Origin: a virus
Virus record (IMG/VR): IMGVR_UViG_3300003691_000039
Location: 1-27,093 of that record
Strand: one strand, 5' to 3'
Length of the DNA: 27,093 nucleotides
Part shown: in pieces, positions 8,133 through 16,018 of the stretch
Position numbering within the stretch: position 1 is the stretch's first letter
Layout of the letters: every line of letters begins with the position of its first letter
The notes under the pieces: model-generated
Databases searched by the model: none
The model's input: only the letters and a program-made list of their open reading frames with translations
Told to the model about the DNA's origin: nothing
Translations under genes and position numbers: made by a program

Positions 8133-8152
8133 AAGAAAAACAAGGGAAGATC

Positions 8153-8794
8153 ATGACAGAAATTGCAGATAACGACGGCGTACTAGATGACGCGCTAAGC
8201 GCTAACAAAGAATTCCAAGAGGAAAACAAAGCACTACTAGCTCGCCTTGAGAAAGCAGAAGCTCTTGCGGACGCCTCAAAAACTGAGGCCAAGATAGCAA
8301 AATCTAAAGCCACTAAAGCCATCAATCAACTGACCGAGCTGAATCGATACAACGATGCGCAAGACTATCAAGTCGGGCGCAGCGGAGAGCGCAAGTTTGA
8401 CGCTGAATACGACCTACCTCCCCTATCGAATGATAATCTTGACGAGGCTGCGCTTAAGCATAAAGCAGACTTGCTGGCATTTGATAACGAGGTTATCCAG
8501 GTTCACGTTCATGACAGCGCAGAAATGAATGCCGATAATGGCTGCGTGATTATGGTCAACGGAAAAGAAGAAGGTTTTTTCCGGGGACAGACTCGCGCAG
8601 TTAAGCGCATGTTTGTTGCTGGATTATGCCGAGCCAGAAAAACAGGTTACTCATGCCGCCAGGTAATCGACCCGATGACAGGCGATAAGACGTATGTTTA
8701 TCCCACAAACAGCGGCCTTCGATTCCCTTTCTCGGTGTTAGATGACAGTGATCGCGGCAAAGCGTGGTTGATAGCAGAGTTAAGGCGTCCGTAA
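8153..8794 (+). CDS. Unknown head-region protein with N-terminal coiled coil, 213 aa
   Basis: The ATG is preceded by AAGGGAAG at good spacing. Residues 10-65 form a charged coiled coil (NKEFQEENKALLARLEKAEAL and onward). Residues 65-90 are a linker. The C-terminal 120 residues look like a compact alpha/beta domain (NEVIQVHVHDSAEMNADNG, CVIMVNGKEEGFFRGQTRAVKRMFVAGL, TGDKTYVYPTNSGLRFPFSVLDD). The family is not recognised. Its place between the capsid gene and the head-tail adaptor suggests a head-completion or capsid-associated protein. The coiled coil could instead mean an assembly chaperone. Confidence 0.7.
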   Translation: MTEIADNDGVLDDALSANKEFQEENKALLARLEKAEALADASKTEAKIAKSKATKAINQLTELNRYNDAQDYQVGRSGERKFDAEYDLPPLSNDNLDEAALKHKADLLAFDNEVIQVHVHDSAEMNADNGCVIMVNGKEEGFFRGQTRAVKRMFVAGLCRARKTGYSCRQVIDPMTGDKTYVYPTNSGLRFPFSVLDDSDRGKAWLIAELRRP

Positions 8795-9490
8795 ATGAAC
8801 AGACTCGGCATGTGCAATAGATTGCGGCAGGAGACTGGTATCTCTTCGGTAGACCTCGTGACGACTGTCGGCGTTTCTGCCGGTAGCCTGCGCTTGGTGA
8901 ACTGGATTGATCAGTCTTGGATTGAGCTGCAGAACCGCAAGCCTTGGCAATGGATGCGTAAAACATTCACATTACCAGTTGTGGCGGGGCAAAAATCTTA
9001 TGCGCATGGCGATTGCTCGGACGATGACGGTATAGTCACGCGGCTGAAGCGATGGCATTTCGAGTCTAAAGTAAACCCGCCTTGGATTTACAAAGCGTCA
9101 TCGGGGCCAGGCTCGAGCACTCCGCTGACTTATTTGTCATGGCCGGATTTCAATAATCTATTCAACCTGAATAATTCAGCACCTGGCTACCCGTCATTTA
9201 TAACTGTAGCGCCTGATAGATCCATTGTTATTGGGCCTGAGCCTAATGATGACTATGTGATAACCGGCGAATACATGCGGTCGGCACAGGTACTGGCTTT
9301 AGATACAGATGAGCCTGAGTTGCCTGAGGAATATCATATGCTGATTGTATTCATGGCGATGATCGACCTGGGTTATTACGATGTTGCTGATGAAATAATC
9401 CAGCGAGGAACAGAAAAGAAAAATCTTTATATGCGACAGTTGGTTAATAACCAGACAGACCAGGTTCGGTTCCCAGGGCCAATGGCGTGA
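8795..9490 (+). CDS. Head-tail adaptor protein (gp4/SU10-adaptor-like)
   Basis: This is a probable ring protein that extends the portal and receives the tail nozzle. The order adaptor then nozzle, after capsid, is normal in short-tailed phages. The opening (MNRLGMCNRLRQETGISSVDL, then a helix with VNWIDQSWIELQNRKPWQWMRKTF) is characteristic of these adaptors. The central beta region (KRWHFESKVNPPWIYK, YLSWPDFNNLFN, PSFITVAPDRSIVIGPEPNDDYVITGEY) and the C-terminal helices (PELPEEYHMLIVFMAMIDLGYYD) also match. The length of 231 aa fits. Family identity is from remembered sequence pattern, not a search. The stop overlaps the following GTG start. Confidence 0.7.
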   Translation: MNRLGMCNRLRQETGISSVDLVTTVGVSAGSLRLVNWIDQSWIELQNRKPWQWMRKTFTLPVVAGQKSYAHGDCSDDDGIVTRLKRWHFESKVNPPWIYKASSGPGSSTPLTYLSWPDFNNLFNLNNSAPGYPSFITVAPDRSIVIGPEPNDDYVITGEYMRSAQVLALDTDEPELPEEYHMLIVFMAMIDLGYYDVADEIIQRGTEKKNLYMRQLVNNQTDQVRFPGPMA

Positions 9491-10026
9491 GGCGGATATC
9501 CTCTCAAACAATCGGCCTAGGCGGCGGCGTAGACGGCATTACGCCAAAGTCCCGCATGAAGCCATCATCTTTGCTACGCGGCATTAATATTGAGTGTAAA
9601 AACAATGGTGGTTATCGTCGAGTGCTTGGCTATGTTAAGGCCGGGCCTACGTTGGTTGTGGTGGCTGGAGCAATAGAGGGCATGGTATGGGACGACACGA
9701 TCACAGGTGATGGGCTGCGCACCCTCGGCCCTGATTCTCCTGTTGTCGGGGTGTCTGTAAACCTATACGACAATAACTCTGTGTTGCTGGACACCACCGT
9801 TACAGGCGTTGGGGGCGTGTATTCATTTACCGGACTGGCGGCGGGTGTATATGTAGTTCATTTCAATGCATCGGTGCCTTATTTAGTTAGCTGGAATACC
9901 AATGTTGGAGGGGATGACACCATTGATAATGATGCTTACAACGGAACAGGCAAAACAGACCCAATAACCTTGGCGACAGGAGAGGTGGTGGCAAATATCG
10001 ATTGCGCATTGCTTAACTTCGGCTGA
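9487..10026 (+). CDS. N-terminal part of a tail nozzle-like protein with SdrD-B-like insert
   Basis: The start is GTG, overlapping the adaptor stop (GTGA), with AGGG 8 bases upstream. Residues 1-52 (GGGVDGITPKSRMKPSSLLRGINIECKNNGGYRRVLGYVK) resemble the opening of podoviral nozzle or tail-hub proteins that normally continue without a break. Residues about 60-178 are a different module. IEGMVWDDTITGDG, VVGVSVNLYDNNSVLLDTTV and VGGVYSFTGLAAGVYVVHF match the SdrD-B/Cna-B-like prealbumin fold of bacterial surface proteins, including a possible calcium-binding D/N-G-D-G loop. ITLATGEVVANIDCALLNFG is the closing strand of the same fold. The frame then stops at TGATG, and the rest of the nozzle follows as a separate gene in the -1 frame. 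It could be a genuine two-chain protein, a frameshift product or a sequence error. Confidence 0.7.
   Translation: MRRISSQTIGLGGGVDGITPKSRMKPSSLLRGINIECKNNGGYRRVLGYVKAGPTLVVVAGAIEGMVWDDTITGDGLRTLGPDSPVVGVSVNLYDNNSVLLDTTVTGVGGVYSFTGLAAGVYVVHFNASVPYLVSWNTNVGGDDTIDNDAYNGTGKTDPITLATGEVVANIDCALLNFG
9664..10023 (+). other. SdrD-B/Cna-B-like beta-sandwich domain
   Basis: Residues 60-179 of the GTG-started gene at 9487 encode this domain. Conserved features are VWDDxxxGDG, GVxVNLYD, VTGVGGVYSFTGLAAGVYVV and the terminal LxxGEVVANIDCALLNFG. Such domains are common in bacterial adhesins and as decorative Ig-like modules on phage virions, where they probably bind host or environmental surfaces weakly. 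Confidence 0.72.
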
Positions 10027-11360
10027 TGGCTATCGCAGAGGTTCCAGGGTCAGGCAAGTTGCTCGGCGTCTATTATTACAAAGGTGCTATCTACGCCTTC
10101 CGTAATTCCCCTGACGGCCTGTCTGCGGACATGTATGCAGGCGATGCGGCGGGAGGCTGGCAGAGCATTAAGTCTGGGCTAGCGCCAAATGGTCGGTACA
10201 CATTTTGCACCTATGCCTTTCAAGACGAAGAAAAGATGTATGGCGCTTCAGGTGTTCACCCGGCATTCGAGTGGGACGGCGAAACGTGGCGCGATATCAT
10301 CACCCCGCAAGATGTTGATGAGCCTTCGTTTGTCATCGGTCACAGAAAGCACCTGTTCATGTCGTTCAAGAACAGAATACATCACTCAGGTATTGGCGAC
10401 CCTTTCGCCTGGACGGCGGTATCTGGGACAGAAGAGCGACTACTAAGCCGCAATTGCACCGGATTTGCTGGCCTGCCAAATGGCTCGCTTGGCATATTCA
10501 CTCGCGGCGGCATAATCTTACTTGCTGGCAGCAGCCCTTTAGACTGGGTGGCAAACAGCATGGTTGAATATTCAAACCATGCTGGAGCAGTACCCTACAG
10601 CGTCCAGTCGTTTGGGTCTCAAACTTTATTTGTTGATAGTCGCGGCGTTACAACCATGGGTGCCTCAGACACCTCCTCAGACATGTTTGAGGCGATTATC
10701 TCGCACGACCTTGATGATCGGTACAGAGATCAATGGATACATGTAGTCGCCACTACAGTGATCCGTGCGAAGGGCCAGTACCGCGTGTTCTTTGAAAGCG
10801 GATCGGCGGTCATCGGCACGTTTGCTGGCGAATCGGTTATGTGGACGGAAATGACGATTCCACACCCGGTAAGATGCATCCATTCAACCGAGGATGAAAA
10901 GGGCAATGAGCTGATTTATTTCGGTTCAGACGACGGCTATGTTCGGCAGATGGAACTCGGCACGAGCTTCGACGGCGAGCCAATTAAAGCCTTGATGCAA
11001 CCTGCGCCTTATTCGGCGGGGGCAAAAAACACAGTCAAGAGATGGCGTCGGGTGTTTTTCGACACCGCTAGCACTGGATTGAGGACGCTAACAGTAAAGC
11101 CAGTTTACAGCCTTGAGCACGACACGGCGGCAAAAGAGATTAAACACACCCCTGAGTATGACGGCGATGGAGCGCTTCTTAATCAAGCAACGCTGAATCA
11201 AGCAATACTTGGCGCGGGCATGGTTCGCGATGGCGAAATAGAACTTGAAGGACACAGCGAGTACATCGGGCTGATATTTCAAAGCGAGTCAGACGACGAA
11301 GATCCTTGGGAAATTGACGCTTATACAATAGATTATTTTAACGGACGAAAGAGACGCTAA
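10026..11360 (+). CDS. C-terminal part of tail nozzle/hub-like protein, 444 aa
   Basis: The protein begins AIAEVPGSGKLLGVYYYKGAIYAFRN. In podoviral nozzle-like proteins that phrase is usually internal and follows the GGYRRVxGY segment now found in the preceding gene. The body is a long all-beta protein with repeating blades (GWQSIKSG, AFEWDGETWRDI, HRKHLFMSFKNRIHHSGIGDP, GGIILLAGSSPLDW, GSQTLFVDSRGVTTMG, GQYRVFFESGSAVIGTF, ELIYFGSDDGYVRQME). This is consistent with a beta-propeller-type nozzle. The end (WEIDAYTIDYFNGRKRR) is basic. The ATG overlaps the preceding stop (TGATG) and has no recognisable ribosome binding site, so translation probably depends on coupling. It probably assembles with the upstream product. 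Confidence 0.75.
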   Translation: MAIAEVPGSGKLLGVYYYKGAIYAFRNSPDGLSADMYAGDAAGGWQSIKSGLAPNGRYTFCTYAFQDEEKMYGASGVHPAFEWDGETWRDIITPQDVDEPSFVIGHRKHLFMSFKNRIHHSGIGDPFAWTAVSGTEERLLSRNCTGFAGLPNGSLGIFTRGGIILLAGSSPLDWVANSMVEYSNHAGAVPYSVQSFGSQTLFVDSRGVTTMGASDTSSDMFEAIISHDLDDRYRDQWIHVVATTVIRAKGQYRVFFESGSAVIGTFAGESVMWTEMTIPHPVRCIHSTEDEKGNELIYFGSDDGYVRQMELGTSFDGEPIKALMQPAPYSAGAKNTVKRWRRVFFDTASTGLRTLTVKPVYSLEHDTAAKEIKHTPEYDGDGALLNQATLNQAILGAGMVRDGEIELEGHSEYIGLIFQSESDDEDPWEIDAYTIDYFNGRKRR

Positions 11361-11361
11361 T

Positions 11362-12213
11362 ATGCCCGGCCCTTATTATGTAAACACTAAAATCGATGAC
11401 GTTGATCTTATCCAGGCGCAAGACCTCAATGATATTGCAGCGGGCTTTGCAGCGGTCGAAGCCGACATGGTTGGCACTCCATCCACCTCGCCAGGCAGCG
11501 GAAACTTAGCGGCATTTGATGGCGCGGGCAACTTGGTTGACTCCGGCAAAACCCCGCCCTCTGGCGACATCCTTGGTAAAGTCGGCACATTACCGCAAGA
11601 CAATATTGCTATCTTCGACGCTAGCGGGCAGGTCGTAGACTCATCCAAACAGCTTCCCTCTGGCGACATAACCGGTAAAAGCGGCGCGTTTACAACCGGT
11701 AATATCCCCGAAATGAATGCGTCTGGCGAGCTTGTTGATTCTGGCAAGTCGGCACCGGCTGGCGATATTGTCGGCAAGAGCGGTGCATTCACTACTGGCA
11801 ACATCCCTAGTATCGATGCAGGCGGCGAACTAGTTGACTCCGGCAAGGCCGTTCCGTCAGGAGATATTGTTGGCACAAGCGACACACAAGTATTGACAGG
11901 AAAAGTAATTACAGACGTTGCATATGATTTTACGGGCAGCGGGGGATTGGCGCTAGACCCTAAACTTGGCGGAGTTCAAACGCTTGAGCTGACAGGGAAT
12001 GCCACGCCTATTGCGACTAATTTTGCCAGCGGCGATAGCTTTATTTTAAAAGTGGATGATGGTGCCGGTTTTACTATTGACTGGTCTGGAATGTCGGTCA
12101 TATGGGTGGGCGGGTCAGCCCCGGTGCTAGCCACAACAAACTACACCATGATTCGCTTGTTTAAAATACAGGCAATAATTTACGGCCAAATTATTGGCGA
12201 CGTTACAGCCTAA
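11362..12213 (+). CDS. Repeat-containing tail appendage/fibre-like protein, 283 aa
   Basis: The N-terminal 40 residues (MPGPYYVNTKIDDVDLIQAQDLNDIAAGFAAVEADM) look like the virion-attachment start seen in phage tail-associated proteins. Residues 46-177 are four consecutive 33-residue repeats with the core N(I/L)xxxDAxGxLVDSGKxxPSGDIxGKSG. Residues 178-210 (TQVLTGKVITDVAYDF) are a transition common in phage fibre proteins. The C-terminal 80 residues form a beta domain (GGVQTLELTGNATPIATNF, SGDSFILKVDDGAGFTIDW, GQIIGDVTA). The protein probably forms a trimeric shaft-plus-tip appendage. The receptor is unknown. It begins two bases after the nozzle stop. Confidence 0.72.
   Translation: MPGPYYVNTKIDDVDLIQAQDLNDIAAGFAAVEADMVGTPSTSPGSGNLAAFDGAGNLVDSGKTPPSGDILGKVGTLPQDNIAIFDASGQVVDSSKQLPSGDITGKSGAFTTGNIPEMNASGELVDSGKSAPAGDIVGKSGAFTTGNIPSIDAGGELVDSGKAVPSGDIVGTSDTQVLTGKVITDVAYDFTGSGGLALDPKLGGVQTLELTGNATPIATNFASGDSFILKVDDGAGFTIDWSGMSVIWVGGSAPVLATTNYTMIRLFKIQAIIYGQIIGDVTA
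11497..11892 (+). repeat. Four tandem 99-base (33-residue) coding repeats
   Basis: The units start at 11497, 11596, 11695 and 11794. The protein unit is conserved (xGNIxxxDAxGELVDSGKxxPSGDIVGKSGAFT), while the codons differ strongly between units. For example, GKSGAFTTGNIP occurs twice with different codons at 10 of 12 positions. Confidence 0.9.
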
Positions 12214-12228
12214 TAACAGGAGATAATT

Positions 12229-13389
12229 ATGCCAAGAAACTTTTCTAATAAAAGTCGTCGCGCCCAAACCAGCCTCGGGTATACCACTGCTAGCACCAAG
12301 CTTGGGTTTGACGACCCAAAGCCCAAGTCCGGGCCTATGATTATGCGCAACCCATTTGTCAAAAAGAAAAGCCAGCCAGCTCCGCCACCTGCCGCAAGAG
12401 CTGCTGCTCCAGCAGCCCAACCGGCAGCACCTGCGGCAGCGCCGCAAGCCCCGGCACCGGTGGCACAGCAAGCAGCGCCACAGCAAGCGCAGCCAGCCCC
12501 GCAGGCAACCGGCATACTAGCGCCTCAAGTCACCGGCCTAAAGGATGCAGAGTCTACCAACTACAATGCAGAGACATACAGCGCGGCAGGATACAGCGCG
12601 CCAGAACAAGCCCAGACAGCAGGGTACGGGGTTAGTCAGCAGAATATCGACCCAACCAAAACATCGGCGGGAATTCTAGCGAGCATGACTTCTGGCAACA
12701 GCAAGTATATGCAGGCGGTTCGAACCAACGCTTTGCAAAAATCCAACCGCTCAGGGAACTTAAACACATCTACCGCTGTAGGCGCGGCGGAGCTTGCTGC
12801 AATACAGGCAGCACAGCCGTTCGCGCTGAATGATTCTGCTCAGCATTTCAACGCGGATAGAGATTACGTTAACGCTCAAAACCGCGAAGGCGAGTTCGGT
12901 GCCAGTGCTAGCAACCAAGCCAGTATGCAAGAAAATCGACAGCAAGATCAGTCGCTGAGGTTTGGGGCTGATGCTAATAACGTGGCAAGCCGCACAAATT
13001 CTGCGGCAATAAATAATGCAAGCCAGTATAACGCGAGCGCAGATAATCGGGTCAGCGAGGTCAACGCAGCAGCCCACAATAGAGCAAGCGAGGTTTTTGC
13101 AACAGCCAAGAACGCCGTTGACAGAGACGCCGCAAACAACACTTTTAAGATGTCGCTAGCGGAAATGGACAAAGAGCTATCAACATACAAGACAGACGTG
13201 CAGCGCTCTACAGCCATTGAGCAAATGGGCATCCATGCGCTTGAGTCAGGCATGGCCCAGGGGATATTTGCAGACAGAGATCTCGCCATCGGGTATCTGA
13301 AAACAGTAGGCACAATGATCCCTGAGCTAGGTATTCAAATTGCCGCCCAAGCTGGAGATCAAGCCGCAAGTAGCGGGGCAATCGTATAA
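12229..13389 (+). CDS. Candidate internal/ejection virion protein, 386 aa
   Basis: The ATG follows AGGAG (12218-12222) at 6 bases, a strong start. The product opens with a basic segment (NFSNKSRRAQTS). A low-complexity Ala/Pro/Gln tract follows (residues about 50-93). Residues 140-300 are Asn/Ala/Ser/Gln-rich helix with imperfect repeats (SADNRVSEVNAAAHNRASEVFATAKNAV). The C-terminal helix region (residues 320-380) is hydrophobic in parts (ATAIEQMG-like, LAIGYLKTVGTMIPELG). This soluble, helical, low-complexity composition, together with a place just before the giant gene, is what internal core or ejection proteins of short-tailed phages look like. The family is not recognised. It overlaps the next gene at TAATG. 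Confidence 0.65.
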   Translation: MPRNFSNKSRRAQTSLGYTTASTKLGFDDPKPKSGPMIMRNPFVKKKSQPAPPPAARAAAPAAQPAAPAAAPQAPAPVAQQAAPQQAQPAPQATGILAPQVTGLKDAESTNYNAETYSAAGYSAPEQAQTAGYGVSQQNIDPTKTSAGILASMTSGNSKYMQAVRTNALQKSNRSGNLNTSTAVGAAELAAIQAAQPFALNDSAQHFNADRDYVNAQNREGEFGASASNQASMQENRQQDQSLRFGADANNVASRTNSAAINNASQYNASADNRVSEVNAAAHNRASEVFATAKNAVDRDAANNTFKMSLAEMDKELSTYKTDVQRSTAIEQMGIHALESGMAQGIFADRDLAIGYLKTVGTMIPELGIQIAAQAGDQAASSGAIV

Positions 13390-15227
13390 TGTCGCGGGTA
13401 TTCGATTTAGGGTTTATTCCGAGGAAAGGAGGGTATCAGGCGTTTAATCAACCCGCGTCGCAGCCGGTGATCGAGGCCGGGCCTACGGGCGGGGCGCTCT
13501 CTTCTTATGGCGAAGCGCCCGCCCCGCTTGCACCAGTGACAGCCCCGGCAATAACGCCAACATATCAGCAAGCCCCGGTGCCGGTGGCGCAACCATCAAC
13601 AGCGCCGTATCAGCCGCAACCGAGTACACCGCAAGCACTACCTATTAGCCAGCCACCCGTATCGGCTTTGCCGCCAGCTCAAGGGGTATTAGCCCCGGCA
13701 AATACAGCTGCGCCAGCCAGCGACTCGTCGCCCGCAACTTCTGGCGACCGAGATTACACCGGCGATGTTGCCGGAGTCGCCGTTGATTCCGCAAAAAGCC
13801 TTGTTGGATCTTACGGCAAGGAGCTGCTTGGCGGGAAAGAGGCTGGTCTTGGCACGAATGTCGTAAATGCAGTAGGCGGCGCGGTAGCCTCTTATGCTGG
13901 CGGCAAGCTTGCTAACGAAATATTCGACAATAAAGGATACTCTGACGCGGGTGGAAGCCTCGGGGCTGGTGTTGGGTTCAGCGTCGGTGCTTCTGCCGCG
14001 GCAGGAACTGGTCTCGCGGCAGGTACAACATTGGCCACATATGGGTCGTGGGCAGGCCCGTTAGGCGCGTTAGCTGGGTTCGCAATTGGCTCGATCATGG
14101 GGTCGATGATGGGGCCAAGTGATGCGACTGAGTTTAACTTCAGAACCTATTCAGGGGACATTAGCGGCGGGGAGTCGGAGCTAAATAAAATAAAACGCAG
14201 AGAAGCACAGCTTGACACCAGAGCCATGAGGGCTGGCGATGCAAATATGGCCTTTTGGGGGGGCGATTTTGATCGATACAGGGATAATTCAATTGGCACG
14301 ACATTTAATATCGGAACGACGGTAGATCCTGCGGTCTGGAGTGGCAGGAAGGGGCAGATGGCGGACAACATCTCATCCTATGATGGCCCGTTCGGGAAGT
14401 ACACAATCGGCCATATTGACGACGACATCGACGACCATTCAGAATTTGCAGACAACTGGATGAATCTAATCAAAGGTATCGATAAAGAGGTCGCCAAATT
14501 ATTGACCCCTGAGGAGATTTCAAAAGCAACCAAGCATCTCGCTGGGTCGGCCCAATTTTCAAAAGAATGGGAGTCTAAGCGAGAGTCGAAAACGGCGATT
14601 AACAGCATGGTGGGGGATAGATACGCTGTCATATTTAGAGCCGCCGGAAGGCCCGATTTATACAATGTTATGGCCGAAGGAATGACTAGCCGTAAAAAAG
14701 GTTCTGTTGATATAATTAAAGACATTCTAACTGGCGCTCGTAGCAATGATAGTGGCTTTTACGACCCTGGACATGGGGGCAATCTCGTCGGCGGAGTGTA
14801 CCGAGACCAATACAGGGATGCGGGGAAAGATGAGATGAAGCAGTTCGTGTATGAGCGCACGGGGAATAAGTATGGCGCGCACTTTGATCTAATGGATAAT
14901 ACTCTGAACTGGCGAAACCCAAACCCCGCAGCTCTTGCGGTGCGAGATAAACAGGTCGCGGCGCAAGAAGAATGGTACGCAAGCGGCGCTCATGAGGCGG
15001 CCCAAGAAAAGCAGTTTCGAGCATTCAGCGATGAAGGCGGTATTTATGCCGACAGCCAAGATAAGCTTGATAAAAAAGAAGATGAGCGGCTTGTAAAGGC
15101 TGCCAAGAAAAACAATACAGAAACGCTCTGGGAGTTCATGATTAATCTGAATATAAATAATCAGCTTCCGCCTGGCGGGATAACAGAGATCACCGAGATG
15201 TACAGAAAAAAATGGAGCAATAAATGA
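13389..15227 (+). CDS. Candidate ejection protein with glycine-zipper region, 612 aa
   Basis: The start overlaps the previous stop (TAATG). Residues about 15-120 are a Pro/Ala/Gln-rich disordered arm. Residues about 125-245 are Gly/Ala/Ser-rich and hydrophobic (GVGFSVGASAAAGTGLAAGT, GPLGALAGFAIGSIMGSMMG). The GxxxG-like spacing is typical of glycine-zipper, membrane-inserting segments. The remaining 365 residues are a charged, mostly helical soluble domain (DIDDHSEFADNWMNLIKGID, LTPEEISKATKHLAG, YEMYRKKWSNK-like end). A membrane-active segment inside a virion protein suggests a role in forming the channel that carries DNA and proteins across the host envelope. This is inference, and no enzyme motif is recognised. 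Confidence 0.65.
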   Translation: MSRVFDLGFIPRKGGYQAFNQPASQPVIEAGPTGGALSSYGEAPAPLAPVTAPAITPTYQQAPVPVAQPSTAPYQPQPSTPQALPISQPPVSALPPAQGVLAPANTAAPASDSSPATSGDRDYTGDVAGVAVDSAKSLVGSYGKELLGGKEAGLGTNVVNAVGGAVASYAGGKLANEIFDNKGYSDAGGSLGAGVGFSVGASAAAGTGLAAGTTLATYGSWAGPLGALAGFAIGSIMGSMMGPSDATEFNFRTYSGDISGGESELNKIKRREAQLDTRAMRAGDANMAFWGGDFDRYRDNSIGTTFNIGTTVDPAVWSGRKGQMADNISSYDGPFGKYTIGHIDDDIDDHSEFADNWMNLIKGIDKEVAKLLTPEEISKATKHLAGSAQFSKEWESKRESKTAINSMVGDRYAVIFRAAGRPDLYNVMAEGMTSRKKGSVDIIKDILTGARSNDSGFYDPGHGGNLVGGVYRDQYRDAGKDEMKQFVYERTGNKYGAHFDLMDNTLNWRNPNPAALAVRDKQVAAQEEWYASGAHEAAQEKQFRAFSDEGGIYADSQDKLDKKEDERLVKAAKKNNTETLWEFMINLNINNQLPPGGITEITEMYRKKWSNK

Positions 15228-16009
15228 GCATTATAAACACGGCGATATCAGGTCTAACAAACTTCGCGACTGACTTGTTTGGCGACGGCATGTTAACTGA
15301 CGCAATGGGCGCTATTGGCGACTTTATAGGCGATGGGGTAATGTCGGACGTTGTTAATGGCGCGGTATTTGGCGCAGGTGCTGCCGCGCTTGGGGGCGGC
15401 GACATTCTTGAGGGCGCTGCTTATGGTGCGGCGGGCAATGCTATTGGCGGTGCTGGTGATACTGGTATCTTTGGGTCATTCAGCAACGAGATTGGCGGCG
15501 CGATTACTGGATTTGGCATTGATAAAGCGCTGGGCGGTAGTGGCCTGCTTGGCGCGGGGCTGGGTTTTGGTGCCGAGGCGCTAACCGAGAGGCTGGGCAG
15601 TGGTTACGGTGATGATTACGGCGACGACACGGCATCAACTCACGCGGTTGGCGAAAGACCATCGTTAGAAGCTGGGGCAATCACAGCCCCATCACCGAAA
15701 ACAGCGCTAACAACAAGCTCCGGCGCGATTGAAGAGGTTGGCGAAAAATCAAAGATAGAGCAAATGCTAAAAGACTACGGCCTGCAAAATGCAGACGGAA
15801 CCGGAAGTGTACTAGGCAAGGGATTGCTCCAGGCTGGGCTTGGTTACGCAGGGAATAAAATTACCAGCGATAGAGCAGAAGAGCAGCACGAGCGAGCGAG
15901 TAAAACCCGCAAAGAAGAGGCGCTGTTTAGAAAAGAGCTTGATGAGAAGTTTGACATACGGCGGCTGAGCGCTTTTAAAGGCGCGCCACTATTCACGAGA
16001 AACGGTTAA
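15224..16009 (+). CDS. Candidate membrane-active internal virion protein, 261 aa
   Basis: The ATGA overlap with the previous stop and GGAG at 15212-15215 support the start. Residues 1-125 are very rich in Gly, Ala and Asp with short hydrophobic helices (LTDAMGAIGDFIGDGVMSDV, VFGAGAAALGGGDILEGAAY, GAITGFGIDKALGGSGLLGA), again glycine-zipper-like. Residues 126-190 are an acidic, Ser/Thr-rich linker. The C-terminus (GLLQAGLGYAGNKITSDRAEEQHERASKTRKEEALFRKELDEKF) is one glycine-containing helix running into a charged coiled coil. The likeness to the gene before it suggests the two proteins act together in genome delivery, but no family is identified. Confidence 0.65.
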   Translation: MSIINTAISGLTNFATDLFGDGMLTDAMGAIGDFIGDGVMSDVVNGAVFGAGAAALGGGDILEGAAYGAAGNAIGGAGDTGIFGSFSNEIGGAITGFGIDKALGGSGLLGAGLGFGAEALTERLGSGYGDDYGDDTASTHAVGERPSLEAGAITAPSPKTALTTSSGAIEEVGEKSKIEQMLKDYGLQNADGTGSVLGKGLLQAGLGYAGNKITSDRAEEQHERASKTRKEEALFRKELDEKFDIRRLSAFKGAPLFTRNG

Positions 16010-16018
16010 GGAATCGAT

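Noticed and set aside
9990-10030. Programmed -1 frameshift joining the two nozzle-like frames
   Set aside because: No X XXY YYZ slippery heptamer is visible before the TGATG, and the second frame is closed by TAA at 10014-10016, leaving almost no window. Coupled reinitiation or a sequence error fits better.
11362-12213. Diversity-generating retroelement target in the repeat-containing appendage gene
   Set aside because: No reverse transcriptase, accessory gene or template-like copy with adenine-specific differences is visible. Repeat differences are mostly synonymous third-position changes.
12210-12515. Reverse-strand frame whose translation reads like a string of nucleotide letters (G, A, C, T)
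   Set aside because: It is the complement of the Ala/Pro/Gln-rich segment of the gene at 12229. Repeated GCC/GGC-type codons give Gly, Ala and Cys by composition alone. There is no ribosome binding site and it opposes the operon.
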